Origin: Stenotrophomonas sp. Marseille-Q4652
Lineage (GTDB): Bacteria; Pseudomonadota; Gammaproteobacteria; Xanthomonadales; Xanthomonadaceae
DNA length: 64,000 bases
Direction of reading: 5' to 3'
NCBI RefSeq assembly: GCF_916618915.1
Contig: NZ_CAKAKE010000001.1
Location: 1,922,001-1,986,000, forward strand
A program made the position numbers and the translations under genes. The stretch's first letter is position 1, and every line of letters begins with the position of its first letter. Positions 9,022 to 18,072 of the stretch are shown here, in pieces. Under the pieces are notes generated by a model, which was not told where the DNA came from, searched no databases, and was given only the letters and a program-made list of their open reading frames with translations.

Positions 9022-9987
9022 ATGAGCGTCTGGGCCATCGGCGACCTGCAGGGTTGCTACGACGTCACCCAGCGCTTGCTGGAGAAGATCCGCTTCGACC
9101 CGGCCGTGGACCGCCTGTGGTTCTGCGGCGACCTGGTCAACCGCGGCGGCCAGTCGCTGGAAACACTGCGCCTGGTGCATTCGCTGCGCGAACAGAGCGT
9201 GGTGGTGCTGGGCAACCACGACCTGTCGCTGCTGGCCATCGGTGCGCGCAGCGAGGAGGAACAGCGCAAGGTCAACCCGGACCTGCAGCGCATCGTGCTG
9301 GCCGAGGATCGCGACGCACTGCTGACCTGGCTGCGCATGCAGAAGCTGCTGCACGCCGACCGCGAACTGGGCTGGATGATGATCCACGCGGGGCTGGCGC
9401 CGAAGTGGACCACCACCCTGGCCGAGAAGCACGCGCGCGAGATCGAGCAGCAGTTGCACGGCAACGGCTACCGCAAGCTGTTCCGCAACATGTATGGCGA
9501 CAAGCCGAGCTGGTCGCCCGGTCTGACCGGTTACGACCGCTCGCGCGCGATCATCAACCTGTTCACGCGGATGCGTTACTGCACGCCGCGCGGGCGCATC
9601 GCGATCGAGGAAAAAGGCACGCCCGGCACCCAGGCGCAGGGCCTGTACCCGTGGTTCGAGGTCCCGGGCCGCGCCGAGCGCGACCTGAAGATCGTTTGCG
9701 GCCACTGGTCCTCGCTGGGCCTGACCATCACCCAGGGCGTGCACGCCATCGATACCGGCGCGGTGTGGGGCGGCAAGCTCACCGCACTGCAGCTGGACAG
9801 CGAGGACCTGCGCGTCGTGCAGGTACCCGGCCGCGAGGTCTCCGGGCCGCCGCCGATCCCGCGTGCATCGTCGCGCCAGGGCAACGAGCGCGGTGGGCGT
9901 TCGCGCCCGCCACGTGGTCAGCGTGGGGAAAACCCGCAGGCCAGCACCGCGCCCTCCGTCATCGAAGCCGAGCCCGATCCGGACTGA
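9022..9987 (+). CDS. apaH: Symmetrical bis(5'-nucleosyl)-tetraphosphatase ApaH with C-terminal tail
   Basis: 321 residues, against about 280 for most ApaH. The metallophosphatase motifs are in order: GDLQGCYD at about 7-14, GDLVNRG near 37, and GNHD near 66. Histidine ligands follow in MIHAGL and CGHWSSLG. It splits diadenosine tetraphosphate to two ADP, and in other bacteria also decaps Np4-RNAs. After about residue 270 there is a polar, low-complexity tail rich in Pro, Arg, Ser and Gly (PPPIPRASSRQGNERGG) that lies outside the catalytic fold. It ends the operon and faces folA across 41 bases. Confidence 0.93.
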   Translation: MSVWAIGDLQGCYDVTQRLLEKIRFDPAVDRLWFCGDLVNRGGQSLETLRLVHSLREQSVVVLGNHDLSLLAIGARSEEEQRKVNPDLQRIVLAEDRDALLTWLRMQKLLHADRELGWMMIHAGLAPKWTTTLAEKHAREIEQQLHGNGYRKLFRNMYGDKPSWSPGLTGYDRSRAIINLFTRMRYCTPRGRIAIEEKGTPGTQAQGLYPWFEVPGRAERDLKIVCGHWSSLGLTITQGVHAIDTGAVWGGKLTALQLDSEDLRVVQVPGREVSGPPPIPRASSRQGNERGGRSRPPRGQRGENPQASTAPSVIEAEPDPD

Positions 9988-10028
9988 TCGGGCGCTGAGG
10001 CCGACTGCCGGCCGGAGGGTGTGCCGGG

Positions 10029-10532
10029 TCAGGCCGCCCTGGAATTGCGGCGGTAATGCACGAAGCGGAATGCAAAGGCGTGGCGTTCGTCGGCCGGATG
10101 CGGCTGGCTGTCCACTTCCCGCCAGTCGCCCGGATCGAACGCCGGGAAGCGCGTGTCCGCCTCCACTTCGGTATCCACCCAGGTCAGGTACAGGTCGGTC
10201 GCCTGGCCCAGCAGCAGCGCGTAGATCTCGCCGCCTCCGATCACGCACAACTCGTCGGCGCCTTCGGTTTCGGCCACCGCAACCGCCTGCGGCAGCGACT
10301 CCACCACCCGCATCCCGGCAAAGGGCGCGGTGCCCTGCCGGCTCATCACCAGGTTGGTGCGGCCGGGCAGCGCGCGGCCCAGTGACTGCGCGGTCTTGCG
10401 CCCCATCAGCACCGGCTTGCCGACCGTCAGCGCCTTGAAGTGCTTCAGGTCGTCGGGCAGGTGCCAGGGCAGTCCGTTGTCACGGCCGATGCCACGGTTG
10501 CGGTCCAGCGCGGCGATGAGGGAAACCTTCAT
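10029..10532 (-). CDS. folA: Dihydrofolate reductase
   Basis: 167 residues. It shows the DHFR fold signature MKVSLIAALDRNRGIGRDN, GLPWHLPDDLKHFK with the catalytic acidic residue, PVLMGRKTAQSLG for NADPH, and VIGGGEIY. It reduces dihydrofolate to tetrahydrofolate, which is consumed by thymidylate synthase just upstream. The gene starts 8 bases after the thyA stop, so both should be on one transcript with lgt. I use the ATG at 10532, since longer frames only read through out-of-frame thyA sequence. It is convergent with apaH. Confidence 0.95.
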   Translation of the reverse strand: MKVSLIAALDRNRGIGRDNGLPWHLPDDLKHFKALTVGKPVLMGRKTAQSLGRALPGRTNLVMSRQGTAPFAGMRVVESLPQAVAVAETEGADELCVIGGGEIYALLLGQATDLYLTWVDTEVEADTRFPAFDPGDWREVDSQPHPADERHAFAFRFVHYRRNSRAA

Positions 10533-10540
10533 CGCCCCGC

Positions 10541-11335
10541 TCACACCGCCACCGGCGCCTTGATCGGCGGATGCGGGTCGTAGCCATCGATGCGGATGTC
10601 GTCGAAGCCGAAGGCGAACAGGTCGGTGACCTCGGGATTGAGCCACAGCGTGGGCAACGCCCGCGGCTCGCGCGAGAGCTGCTCGCGGGCCTGCTCGTAG
10701 TGGTTGGAGTACAGGTGGGCATCGCCCAGCGTGTGCACGAAATCGCCCACGCCCAGGCCGGTTGCCTGCGCGACCATGTGGGTCAGCAGCGCGTAGCTGG
10801 CGATGTTGAACGGCACGCCGAGGAAAATGTCGCCGCTGCGCTGGTACAGCTGGCAGCTGAGCTTGCCGTCGACCACGTAGAACTGGAAGAGCGAGTGGCA
10901 GGGCATCAGCGCCATCTGCGGCAGCTCGCCCACGTTCCAGGCGCTGATCACCAGCCGGCGCGAGTCCGGGTTGCGCTTGATCTCGTCGACCAGCCACTGC
11001 ATCTGGTCGACTTCCCGCCCGTCGGCCGTGGCCCAGCGCCGCCACTGCTTGCCGTAGACCGGACCGAGGTCGCCATTGGCGTCGGCCCATTCGTCCCAGA
11101 TGGTGACCTTGTTCTCGCGCAGGTAGGCGATGTTGGTATCGCCCTTCAGGAACCACAGCAGCTCGTGGATGATCGAGCGCAGGTGCAGCTTCTTGGTGGT
11201 GACCAGCGGGAAGCCCTGGTTGAGGTCGAAGCGCATCTGCCAGCCGAATACGCTACGCGTCCCGGTGCCGGTGCGGTCGGACTTCTCCGCGCCGTACTCG
11301 AGCACATGCGAAAGCAGGTCCAGATAGGCCTTCAT
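10541..11335 (-). CDS. thyA: Thymidylate synthase
   Basis: 264 residues, the same length as the Escherichia coli enzyme. The catalytic cysteine lies in [12 protein letters not shown], with the dUMP-binding [13 protein letters not shown], and [13 protein letters not shown] at the C-terminus that closes over the active site. It methylates dUMP to dTMP using methylene-THF and yields dihydrofolate for FolA. Its ATG overlaps the lgt stop by 4 bases. folA follows directly, forming an lgt-thyA-folA unit. Confidence 0.97.
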   Translation of the reverse strand: MKAYLDLLSHVLEYGAEKSDRTGTGTRSVFGWQMRFDLNQGFPLVTTKKLHLRSIIHELLWFLKGDTNIAYLRENKVTIWDEWADANGDLGPVYGKQWRRWATADGREVDQMQWLVDEIKRNPDSRRLVISAWNVGELPQMALMPCHSLFQFYVVDGKLSCQLYQRSGDIFLGVPFNIASYALLTHMVAQATGLGVGDFVHTLGDAHLYSNHYEQAREQLSREPRALPTLWLNPEVTDLFAFGFDDIRIDGYDPHPPIKAPVAV

Positions 11336-12219
11336 GCCTTGCCCTCCGGTGCCGGCACTGGCCGGGGCTGCAACACCGGGGCGCGGCGCGACATCACCAG
11401 CAGCAGCACACCCAGCACCACCAGCGGCAGGCTCAGGATCTGGCCGCGGGTGAGCCAGTCGAAGGCCACGTAGACGCCGTTGTCGGGCATCCGCACGAAC
11501 TCCACGGCGAAACGGAACACGCCGTACAGCAGCGCGAACATGCCCGACACCGCGTAGCGTGCGCGCGGTTTGGCCGAGAACCACCACAGCACGAAGAACA
11601 TCACCAGGCCTTCGAGCAGTGCCTCGTACAGCTGCGAGGGATGGCGCGCGTAGCGGTCCAGCTCGCCGGCCTCGTACAGCACGCGCAGCGTGTCCATGTC
11701 GGTACTGCGCAGCGGCTCGGGCAGCCCGCTGCGGAAGATCACGCCCCAGCCGGACCCGGTGTACTTGCCCCACAGCTCGGCGCCGATGAAGTTGCCGAAG
11801 CGGCCGAACATCAGGCCAAGCGGCACCAGCGGCGCGGCGAAATCGACGGTGTCGAAGAAGTGCAGGCCGCGCCTGCGCGACCACCACCAGGCCGCGGCCA
11901 GCACGCCCAGCAGGCCGCCGTGGAAGCTCATGCCGCCTTCCCAGACCTTGAACAGCGACAGCGGATTGGCCAGTAGCTCGGACAGCCCGTAGAACAGCAT
12001 GTAGCCGACGCGGCCGCCGACCACCACGCCGAGCATGGAATAGAACAGCAGGTCGGAAAAACCGTTGAGGTCCACGCCGGGCAGGCGGCCGGCCTGGGTG
12101 CGCATCCGCCCCAGCCACCACGCGGTGAGGAAGGCCAGCAGGTACATGATCCCGTACCAGTGCACCTGGATCGGCCCCAGCGAAATGGCGATGGGATCGA
12201 TGTCGTGGAAATAGATCAT
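11332..12219 (-). CDS. lgt: Prolipoprotein diacylglyceryl transferase Lgt
   Basis: 295 residues with about seven hydrophobic segments. The Lgt signature is visible as [12 protein letters not shown] (residues about 21-32, with the essential His/Tyr region). [10 protein letters not shown], then [12 protein letters not shown] and [14 protein letters not shown], carry the conserved Arg, Asn and Glu. It transfers diacylglyceryl from phosphatidylglycerol onto the lipobox cysteine of lipoproteins at the inner membrane. The lipoprotein LemA encoded nearby would be a client. Translation is coupled to thyA through a 4-base overlap. Confidence 0.95.
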   Translation of the reverse strand: MIYFHDIDPIAISLGPIQVHWYGIMYLLAFLTAWWLGRMRTQAGRLPGVDLNGFSDLLFYSMLGVVVGGRVGYMLFYGLSELLANPLSLFKVWEGGMSFHGGLLGVLAAAWWWSRRRGLHFFDTVDFAAPLVPLGLMFGRFGNFIGAELWGKYTGSGWGVIFRSGLPEPLRSTDMDTLRVLYEAGELDRYARHPSQLYEALLEGLVMFFVLWWFSAKPRARYAVSGMFALLYGVFRFAVEFVRMPDNGVYVAFDWLTRGQILSLPLVVLGVLLLVMSRRAPVLQPRPVPAPEGKA

Positions 12220-12283
12220 GGGCAGGTGGACCGTGCGGGTAAGCGCCCATTCTCACGTAGCGTCATGGGATGCTCAACACGGC

Positions 12284-12775
12284 TCAACCCAGCAGGTGCG
12301 GACGGTCAGGCAGTTCGTTGTCCGGCGCATGCCCCGGCTGGCGCGGGAACCGTGCGGCCACCAGCGCGGAAATCCCTTCCAGCGCATCGATCACCGCCGC
12401 CTCCAGCTCGTCGCCGTCGCGCAGGCGCTCGCGCATGCGTTCGCACACCTGCCGCCACTGCGCCGCCGGCACCGGATCGAGGCCACGATCGGCCACGATC
12501 TCGATGGCGTGGTCGACCAGCTCCAGATACAGCAGTACGCCGTTGTTGGCTTCGGTATCCCAGGTCCGCAGGGTGGCGAAGGCCTGTTCGGCACGCTCGC
12601 GGGCACTGGTACCACGCCACAGCGCCGACAGCGGCAGGTCCGCCTCCACGGCGAACATCACCTGTCCGGTGTGGCTGCGCTCGCCTTTGGCGATGGTCGC
12701 GGCAATACGCTGCAGGCTGGGCTCGGGGAAATACGAATGCGCCGGGCGCGCGAGCAGGTGACGTAGCCAGCGCAT
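12284..12775 (-). CDS. TPM-domain protein, cytosolic or membrane-associated (YgcG/TPM type)
   Basis: 163 residues forming a single TPM (YgcG-type) domain without a signal peptide. Visible landmarks are GQVMFAVEADLPL near residue 38, ERAEQAFATLRTWDT, then GVLLYLELVDHAIEIVADRG around 80-100, which is the typical TPM core strand-helix-strand. The biochemical role of such stand-alone TPM proteins is not established. It is the last gene of the lemA-TPM-TPM set, its ATG overlapping the stop of the preceding TPM gene by 4 bases (ATGA). Confidence 0.85.
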   Translation of the reverse strand: MRWLRHLLARPAHSYFPEPSLQRIAATIAKGERSHTGQVMFAVEADLPLSALWRGTSARERAEQAFATLRTWDTEANNGVLLYLELVDHAIEIVADRGLDPVPAAQWRQVCERMRERLRDGDELEAAVIDALEGISALVAARFPRQPGHAPDNELPDRPHLLG

Positions 12776-13686
12776 CACCAGCCTCCCGACGCGCCGCCGC
12801 CGCCGGAACGGCCACCGCCGCCACCCCAGCCGCCACCACCAGCCACCACCGCCCCGAAACCGCCGCCGCGCCTGCCTCCGCCCCAGCTGCCGCCGAATCC
12901 GCCACTGCCCCAACCCCCGCCACCGACGTAGCGACCCGGGCTGGCCGAGGACAGGCCGACCAGCAGGCCGGCAACCCCCGCCAGGCCACTGGCCAGCGGC
13001 AGCGAGGACACCAGCCAGGCCACGCCACCGGCCGCGGCGCCAGCAAGCACGCCTCGTATTGGTCGCGGCAACCAGCCCAGCAGGGCACGGGCGAAGCTGG
13101 CGGCCATGAAACCGGCGAACAGAGCCACCATCAGCCGCTCGCCGCCGTTACTGCGACGGGACGCGGCGGCGTGGTCGCTGACCGGCGGCGGCAGTGCCTC
13201 GCCATCGATCAGCTTGACCAGTACCGCGGTCGCCGCGGCGATGCCGCCGGCGTAGTCCTCCTGGCGGAAGTGCGGCACCAGGTATTCCTGGATCACCCGG
13301 TTGGCCACCGCGTCGGGGATCGCGCCTTCCAGCCCGTAGCCCGGCTCGATGCGAACGCGGCGGTCCTGCTTGGCCACCACCAGCAGCACGCCATCATCGA
13401 CGCCCTTGCGGCCGAGCTGCCATTGCTCGAACACCCGCACCGTGTACTGGGCGATGTCCTCCGGCTGCGTGGTCGGGACCATCAGCACCTGCAGCTGGCT
13501 GCCCTTGCGCTGCTGCAGGGCCAGGGCCTGCTGTTCCAGCGCCTGTTTCTGTGCCGCATCCAGGGTGCCGGTGGTATCGACCACCGGGGAGTCGAGCTTT
13601 GGAATGGGCGCAAGCGACTGCGCCTGGGCGCCCGCTGCGCCCAGCAGCAGTCCCAGCAGGAGCAGCGCGCGCGGCCAGACCTTCAT
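12775..13686 (-). CDS. Secreted/membrane TPM-domain protein with glycine-rich tail
   Basis: 303 residues. There is a signal peptide to about residue 23 (LLLGLLLGAAGAQAQ), a TPM domain around 35-155 (GVDDGVLLVVAKQDRRVRIE, GYGLEGAIPD), and two hydrophobic segments near 190-250. The low-complexity C-terminal tail is made almost only of Gly, Ser, Trp and Arg. This is the classical YgcG-like architecture, usually encoded with lemA. The glycine-rich tail would face the cytoplasm or an extended cell-surface space. It lies 10 bases downstream of lemA and overlaps the next TPM gene by 4 bases. Confidence 0.88.
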   Translation of the reverse strand: MKVWPRALLLLGLLLGAAGAQAQSLAPIPKLDSPVVDTTGTLDAAQKQALEQQALALQQRKGSQLQVLMVPTTQPEDIAQYTVRVFEQWQLGRKGVDDGVLLVVAKQDRRVRIEPGYGLEGAIPDAVANRVIQEYLVPHFRQEDYAGGIAAATAVLVKLIDGEALPPPVSDHAAASRRSNGGERLMVALFAGFMAASFARALLGWLPRPIRGVLAGAAAGGVAWLVSSLPLASGLAGVAGLLVGLSSASPGRYVGGGGWGSGGFGGSWGGGRRGGGFGAVVAGGGGWGGGGGRSGGGGASGGW

Positions 13687-13696
13687 CAGCGCGGGC

Positions 13697-14302
13697 TCAG
13701 TTGGCCGGTGCCGGGTCGCGGTTGCCAAAATCCACCGTCGGCGGCTCGGCAATGCGCGCCTCGTCCTCGACGGTGAAGTTGGGCTTGGTCTTGTAGCCGA
13801 ACAGCTTGGCGGTGACGACCTGCGGGAAGGAGCGGATGTAGGTGTTGTAGTCCTGCACCAGCTGGATGTAGCGGCCGCGTGCCACGGTGATGCGGTTCTC
13901 GGTGCCTTCCAGCTGCGCCTGCAGGTCGCGGAAGGACTGGTCGGACTTCAGGTCCGGATAGTTCTCGGTGACCACGAGCAGCCGCGACAGCGCGCCGGAC
14001 AACTCGCCCTGCGCCTGCTGGAACTGGCGCAGCGAGGCCTCGTCATCGGCATTGACGTTGACTTGGCCGACCCGGGCGCGTGCGTTGGTGACCTCGGTCA
14101 GCACCTGGCGTTCCTGCTGGGCGTAGCCCTGCACGGTGTTGACCAGGTTGGGGATGAGGTCGGCGCGGCGCTTGTACTGGTTCAGCACTTCCGACCAGCC
14201 GGCCTTGACCGCCTCGTCCTTCTGCTGGATGGCGTTGTAGCCGCAACCGGACAGCCCGCCGGCAAGGACGATCAACAGCAGAAGGCGAAGGAACTGGGGC
14301 AT
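13697..14302 (-). CDS. lemA: LemA-family lipoprotein
   Basis: 201 residues. It begins with a lipoprotein signal ending in a lipobox LSGC at about residues 17-20. The LemA helical core follows: AGWSEVLNQYKRRADLIPNL, VNTVQGYAQQE, and YNTYIRSFPQ near the C-terminus. LemA proteins are predominantly helical and are anchored at the cell envelope. Their function is still vague, but genetic association with TPM proteins is frequent, and here it leads a lemA-TPM-TPM operon. The start is fixed by the signal peptide. Confidence 0.9.
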   Translation of the reverse strand: MPQFLRLLLLIVLAGGLSGCGYNAIQQKDEAVKAGWSEVLNQYKRRADLIPNLVNTVQGYAQQERQVLTEVTNARARVGQVNVNADDEASLRQFQQAQGELSGALSRLLVVTENYPDLKSDQSFRDLQAQLEGTENRITVARGRYIQLVQDYNTYIRSFPQVVTAKLFGYKTKPNFTVEDEARIAEPPTVDFGNRDPAPAN

Positions 14303-14348
14303 GGCACGACTCCGGTCCGGGAGAAGCGGAGCATGCCATGCCTTCGAT

Positions 14349-14371
14349 GACGGCGCCGCATGGGCGCCGTC
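14349..14371 (-). terminator. Hairpin downstream of the TerC-like gene
   Basis: A 9-bp perfect stem (GACGGCGCC with GGCGCCGTC) around a 5-base loop lies just after the stop of the TerC-like gene and before lemA. There is no clear U run on either strand, so an efficient intrinsic terminator is not certain. Confidence 0.45.
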
Positions 14372-14378
14372 GGGGCGA

Positions 14379-15128
14379 TCACCACTGGCCGGCGCCGGGG
14401 ACCTTGTGCTCCAGCGCGCGACGGCGCATCAGCAGGTTCAACCACTCCACCAGCACCGAGAAACCCATCGCGGCGTAGATGTAGGGCTTGGGCACATGGA
14501 CGTCCAGGCCGTCGAGCACCAGCACGGCGCCGACCAGCAGGATGAAGGCCAGGGCCAGCATCTTCACCGTGGGGTTGGCATCGATGAAGCGGCCCAGCGG
14601 GTTGGCCGCCAGCAGCATCACCGCCACGGCCAGCAGGATCGCGGCCACCATCACCGGGATGTGGTCGGCGATGCCCACCGCGGTGATCACCGAATCCAGC
14701 GAGAACACGATGTCGATGATGGCGATCTGCAGGATCACCATGCCGAACACAGCCGAGGCCTTGGTGGTGGTCGGGTCCTCGTCCTCGCCGCCGGTGATCA
14801 GCTCGCGGATTTCCTTGGTGCCCTTGATCAGCAGGAACAGGCCGCCAATGATCAGCACCAGGTCGCGGATGGAGATGCCCATGCCGGCGACGGTGAAAAG
14901 CTCGGCCTGCATGTGCGCCAGGTAGGCCAGCGAGACCAGCAGGCCGATGCGGGTGATGCAGGCCACGGCGATGCCCAGGCGGCGGGCGAACGGGCGACGC
15001 TCCTCCGGCAGGCGGCTGACCGCAATCGAAATGAACACCAGGTTGTCGATGCCCAGCACGATTTCCAGCGCGCTAAGCATGAACAGGGTGCCCCATACAT
15101 TGGGGTCGGCAAGAAACTCCAGGGACAT
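14379..15128 (-). CDS. TerC-family integral membrane protein
   Basis: 249 residues with about seven transmembrane segments. The TerC signature ALEIVLGIDNLVFISI (about 20-35) and its internal counterpart IDIVFSLDSVITAVG (about 137-151) give the two conserved acidic membrane positions. Family members (TerC, Alx, YgdQ) are implicated in metal ion efflux, manganese homeostasis or resistance, and loading of exported metalloproteins. The exact substrate cannot be told from sequence. It appears monocistronic, with a hairpin behind it and dgkA 31 bases upstream. Confidence 0.88.
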   Translation of the reverse strand: MSLEFLADPNVWGTLFMLSALEIVLGIDNLVFISIAVSRLPEERRPFARRLGIAVACITRIGLLVSLAYLAHMQAELFTVAGMGISIRDLVLIIGGLFLLIKGTKEIRELITGGEDEDPTTTKASAVFGMVILQIAIIDIVFSLDSVITAVGIADHIPVMVAAILLAVAVMLLAANPLGRFIDANPTVKMLALAFILLVGAVLVLDGLDVHVPKPYIYAAMGFSVLVEWLNLLMRRRALEHKVPGAGQW

Positions 15129-15159
15129 CGATCAATCCTTCAACAGAAAGCGGACGGGT

Positions 15160-15549
15160 TCACGCCGCGGGAAACAGGCGCGGCGCCAGGATCAGGCCCC
15201 AGCACAGCAGCACATTCATCATCAACACGAACACCGCGGCCGACCCCATGTCCTTGGCCCGGCCGGCCAACTCGTGGTACTCGGCTCCGTAGCGTTCGAT
15301 CACGGCCTCGATGGCCGAATTGGCCAGTTCCATGGCCAGCACCAGCAACAACGAGCCTGCAAGCAATACGCGCTCGACCGGGGTCTGGCCCAGCCAAAGC
15401 GCCAGCGGCCCCATCACGACCAGCAGGCAGACCTCCAGCCGGAAGGAGGATTCGTGCAGCCACGCCGCCCGCAGGCCCTGCCAGGACCACTGTGCCGCCT
15501 TGAAGATGCGCCGCGGTCCCCGTGGCATGTGTCCGAGCTGATCGGCCAC
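15160..15549 (-). CDS. dgkA: Diacylglycerol kinase (prokaryotic DgkA)
   Basis: 129 residues with three transmembrane helices. The DgkA catalytic signature ELANSAIEAVIER (about 75-87) and the following DMGSAAVFV are intact, as is the N-terminal WHESSFRLE counterpart with a conserved Glu. It phosphorylates diacylglycerol, recycling it to phosphatidic acid after transfer of phosphoglycerol head groups. The length matches the homotrimeric bacterial enzyme. The TerC-like gene follows 31 bases downstream. Confidence 0.93.
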   Translation of the reverse strand: MADQLGHMPRGPRRIFKAAQWSWQGLRAAWLHESSFRLEVCLLVVMGPLALWLGQTPVERVLLAGSLLLVLAMELANSAIEAVIERYGAEYHELAGRAKDMGSAAVFVLMMNVLLCWGLILAPRLFPAA

Positions 15550-15715
15550 GGCTCAGGTCCTGGCCCCATGGGACAGCAGCACCGGTTGTTGCAGACAGCG
15601 CAGGGGCATCGGGAAAGCAGACCGGCCAGTTGGACAGGGCGCGATTCTGCCACAAGCCCCCTGCTACTGCGGGCGTGGAACCTGCCGAGCAGGTCCCGCT
15701 CGTGTTCCACGGGGG

Positions 15716-16999
15716 TCAGGCGAAGCGGATCGTCGCCACCGTCCCGCGCCCCGGCTCGCTGCTCAGCTCCACATCCCAGCCGAATCGGTCGCACAGCCTG
15801 CGCACGATCGACAGGCCCAGGCCGGTGCCTTGCGGGCGGCTCGGGTCGGTCCGGTAGAACGGCTCGAACACCTTGGCCAGTTCCTCGGCGGACATGCCGA
15901 TGCCGGTATCGCGGATCACGACACGGTCCGGGGCCACCTCGACATCGATGCGGCCTTGGTTGGTATAGCTGCAGGCATTGCGCAGCAGGTTGCCGACCAC
16001 CACCTGCATCACCCGCGGCGGCGCGTGCAGCTGGTTGGGACCGGTGACCTCGAGGTTCAGCTCGACCGGGCGCCCGGCCAGCATCTCGCGCGCGCTGTCG
16101 ACCTCGTGACGGACCACGTCGGCGACTTCGAACAGTTCGCTCTGCGGTTCGATGTCCGATTCGCGCGCCAGGATCAGGAAGGCATCGATCACCGCCTCCA
16201 TGTCACGGCCCGCACGCTGGATACGCTGCAGGCCACGCTGCAGCCGCGGCGGCAGGTCCGGGTCGCCCAGGGCCATGTCGCTGGCAACGCGGATCACGGT
16301 CAGCGGCGTGCGCAGCTCGTGGCTGGCGTCGCGGGTGAAATTGCGCTCGCGGGAGACATGCTCGCTGACGCGCGTGGCCAGCGAATGCAGCGAGGCGGCC
16401 AGCTGGCGGGTTTCGCCCTGCACGTCGGCGGGCAGACGGTCCGGCGCCAGTTCGCTGGCGTCAGGATTGCGCGGATCCCAGTGCGAGATGCGCCGGGCCA
16501 GCCAGTTGACCGGCGACACCAGCCGTCGCGAGGATCGGTAGGTGATCCACGACACGGCATAGACCGCCAGCAGGATCAGCAGCACCGGCACGATGCCGAA
16601 CCAGAACGCCAGCCGTTCGGCCTGCGAACGCAGGAACACCAGGTACAGGCGGCCGGCCGGGCGCTCGTCAACGAGTACCAGCTGGTCCGAGCCTTCCAGC
16701 TCATGGAAGCCGACCGGCAGCTCACGCAGGTTGGACGGCAGGTTGAGGCTGGACTGGCCGGTGGGGACCAGGTAGCCGCGGATGTTCTGGGTATTGGGCG
16801 GCGGCTGCACCGGCGAGGCCGAATGCAGGCTCCAGTAGTAGTTCGCTTCTTCCTGAAGCACGGTGTTGATCAGGCCGTGCTTGATCACCAGCGACACCAG
16901 GAAGCCGCCCAGCACGATCGCCAGACTGGCCAGCACGGCCTGCAGCAAGAAGGCGATACGGATCTTGCGCGGCAACCCGTGCGGCATCTTCGAACTCAT
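15716..16999 (-). CDS. Two-component sensor histidine kinase
   Basis: 427 residues from the ATG at 16999; an earlier in-frame ATG would only add a leader. Transmembrane segments lie at about 15-38 and 133-153. They bracket a periplasmic loop of roughly 95 residues with the motif PPPNTQNIRGYL and acidic patches LQEEA and HELEG. A HAMP-like linker follows, then the phosphoacceptor H227 in DASHELRTPL. The ATPase boxes are NLLRNACSY (N), DTGIGM (G1) and GTGLGLSIV (G2). It is the partner of the response regulator 111 bases upstream. The sensor layout resembles ColS/VgrS-type kinases of Xanthomonas and Pseudomonas, but I cannot assign the signal. Confidence 0.9.
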   Translation of the reverse strand: MSSKMPHGLPRKIRIAFLLQAVLASLAIVLGGFLVSLVIKHGLINTVLQEEANYYWSLHSASPVQPPPNTQNIRGYLVPTGQSSLNLPSNLRELPVGFHELEGSDQLVLVDERPAGRLYLVFLRSQAERLAFWFGIVPVLLILLAVYAVSWITYRSSRRLVSPVNWLARRISHWDPRNPDASELAPDRLPADVQGETRQLAASLHSLATRVSEHVSRERNFTRDASHELRTPLTVIRVASDMALGDPDLPPRLQRGLQRIQRAGRDMEAVIDAFLILARESDIEPQSELFEVADVVRHEVDSAREMLAGRPVELNLEVTGPNQLHAPPRVMQVVVGNLLRNACSYTNQGRIDVEVAPDRVVIRDTGIGMSAEELAKVFEPFYRTDPSRPQGTGLGLSIVRRLCDRFGWDVELSSEPGRGTVATIRFA

Positions 17000-17110
17000 G
17001 GAAAAGGGTCGCCAGTATAGAAATGGCGAGCGTGATCCCACCGTGGATGTGGCGGGACAGGCATGTCACCGGCCCCGGACGGCGGCGGCCGTCCCGGGCC
17101 ACGACGGGGC

Positions 17111-17830
17111 TCAGTTCATCGGCTGGGCGATGTCGGCAATGCGGTAGCCGGCGCTCTGCACGGTGTGCAGCAGCGGACGGTCGAACGGCTTGTCGATGAT
17201 CTTGCGCAGGTTGTACAGGTGGCTGCGCAGGGTGTCCGAATCGGGCAGGCCATTGCCCCAGATCTCGCGCTCGATTTCCTGGCGGGTCACCACGCGGGGC
17301 GATTCGCGCATGAGGATGGTCAGCAGCTTCAGCCCGATCGGCGAGAGCTGCAGCTCGGTGCCGGCGCGGGTGGCACGCATGCTCACCGGGTCCAGCACCA
17401 GGTCGGCCACCTTCAGCACTTCCGAACCAACCTGGCGACGCTCGCGGCGGATGAGGGCACGCAGGCGCGCTTCCAGCTCCTGGATCGCGAACGGCTTGGT
17501 CAGGTAGTCGTCGGCACCGAAGCCCAGGCCGGTCAGCTTGTCGTCCAGCGTGTCGCGGGCAGTCAGCATCAGCACCGGGGTCGACTTGCGTGCGTCGTTG
17601 CGCAGGCGGCGGCACACCTCGATGCCGTCCAGGCGCGGCAGCATCAGGTCCAGCACGACGACGTCGTAGCTGTTCTCGGCCGCCAGGCGATAACCGTCAA
17701 GGCCGTCGCAGGCGTAGTCCACTTCGAAACCACGGCCTTCCAGGTATTCCCCGATCATCTCGGAGATGTTGCGGTTGTCTTCGACCACAAGAACCAGGCC
17801 GGACGTTTCCTTTGTCTGTCGCATGGGCAT
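17111..17830 (-). CDS. OmpR/PhoB-family response regulator
   Basis: 239 residues. The receiver domain is at about 12-125, with acidic pair E17/D18, phosphoacceptor D61 (VVLDLMLPRLDG), T90 and K112 (LTKPF). A winged-helix DNA-binding domain lies at about 140-235, with the recognition segment DSDTLRSHLYNLRKIID and the C-terminal wing SAGYRI. It is transcribed ahead of the sensor kinase as a two-gene system. Three GTGAA elements spaced 10 and 20 bp apart lie upstream and could be an autoregulatory site. Homology type is clear; the regulon is unknown. Confidence 0.93.
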   Translation of the reverse strand: MPMRQTKETSGLVLVVEDNRNISEMIGEYLEGRGFEVDYACDGLDGYRLAAENSYDVVVLDLMLPRLDGIEVCRRLRNDARKSTPVLMLTARDTLDDKLTGLGFGADDYLTKPFAIQELEARLRALIRRERRQVGSEVLKVADLVLDPVSMRATRAGTELQLSPIGLKLLTILMRESPRVVTRQEIEREIWGNGLPDSDTLRSHLYNLRKIIDKPFDRPLLHTVQSAGYRIADIAQPMN

Positions 17831-17881
17831 CCCTCAAGTCTTCAGCTTTGTGAAACATGCCGAACCGTCGGTGGAGGGAGC

Positions 17882-17916
17882 GTGAAGCCGCGTGAATCCG
17901 CAATAGCCGATGTGAA
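17882..17916. promoter_or_regulatory. Helically phased GTGAA repeats upstream of the response regulator gene
   Basis: GTGAA occurs at 17882, 17892 and 17912, that is at 10- and 20-bp steps on one DNA face, starting 52 bp upstream of the regulator ATG. Tandem direct half-sites at about one helical turn are usual for OmpR/PhoB-type regulators. Binding by this regulator is inference. Confidence 0.4.
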
Positions 17917-18072
17917 ACCAGACAGAATCCATTCAGGTTGAGGGCCTCGGGAGCGCGCCGCCGGGAGAGCGAGTCCGCCAGACCCGGGACCGCATGAAGG
18001 CTTGGATGGCTGGCCCGGCGCAAGTGTGCAGCGCGGCGCTATGCTGCGCGCCCGTTCCCGGCCAGTCCCGCC

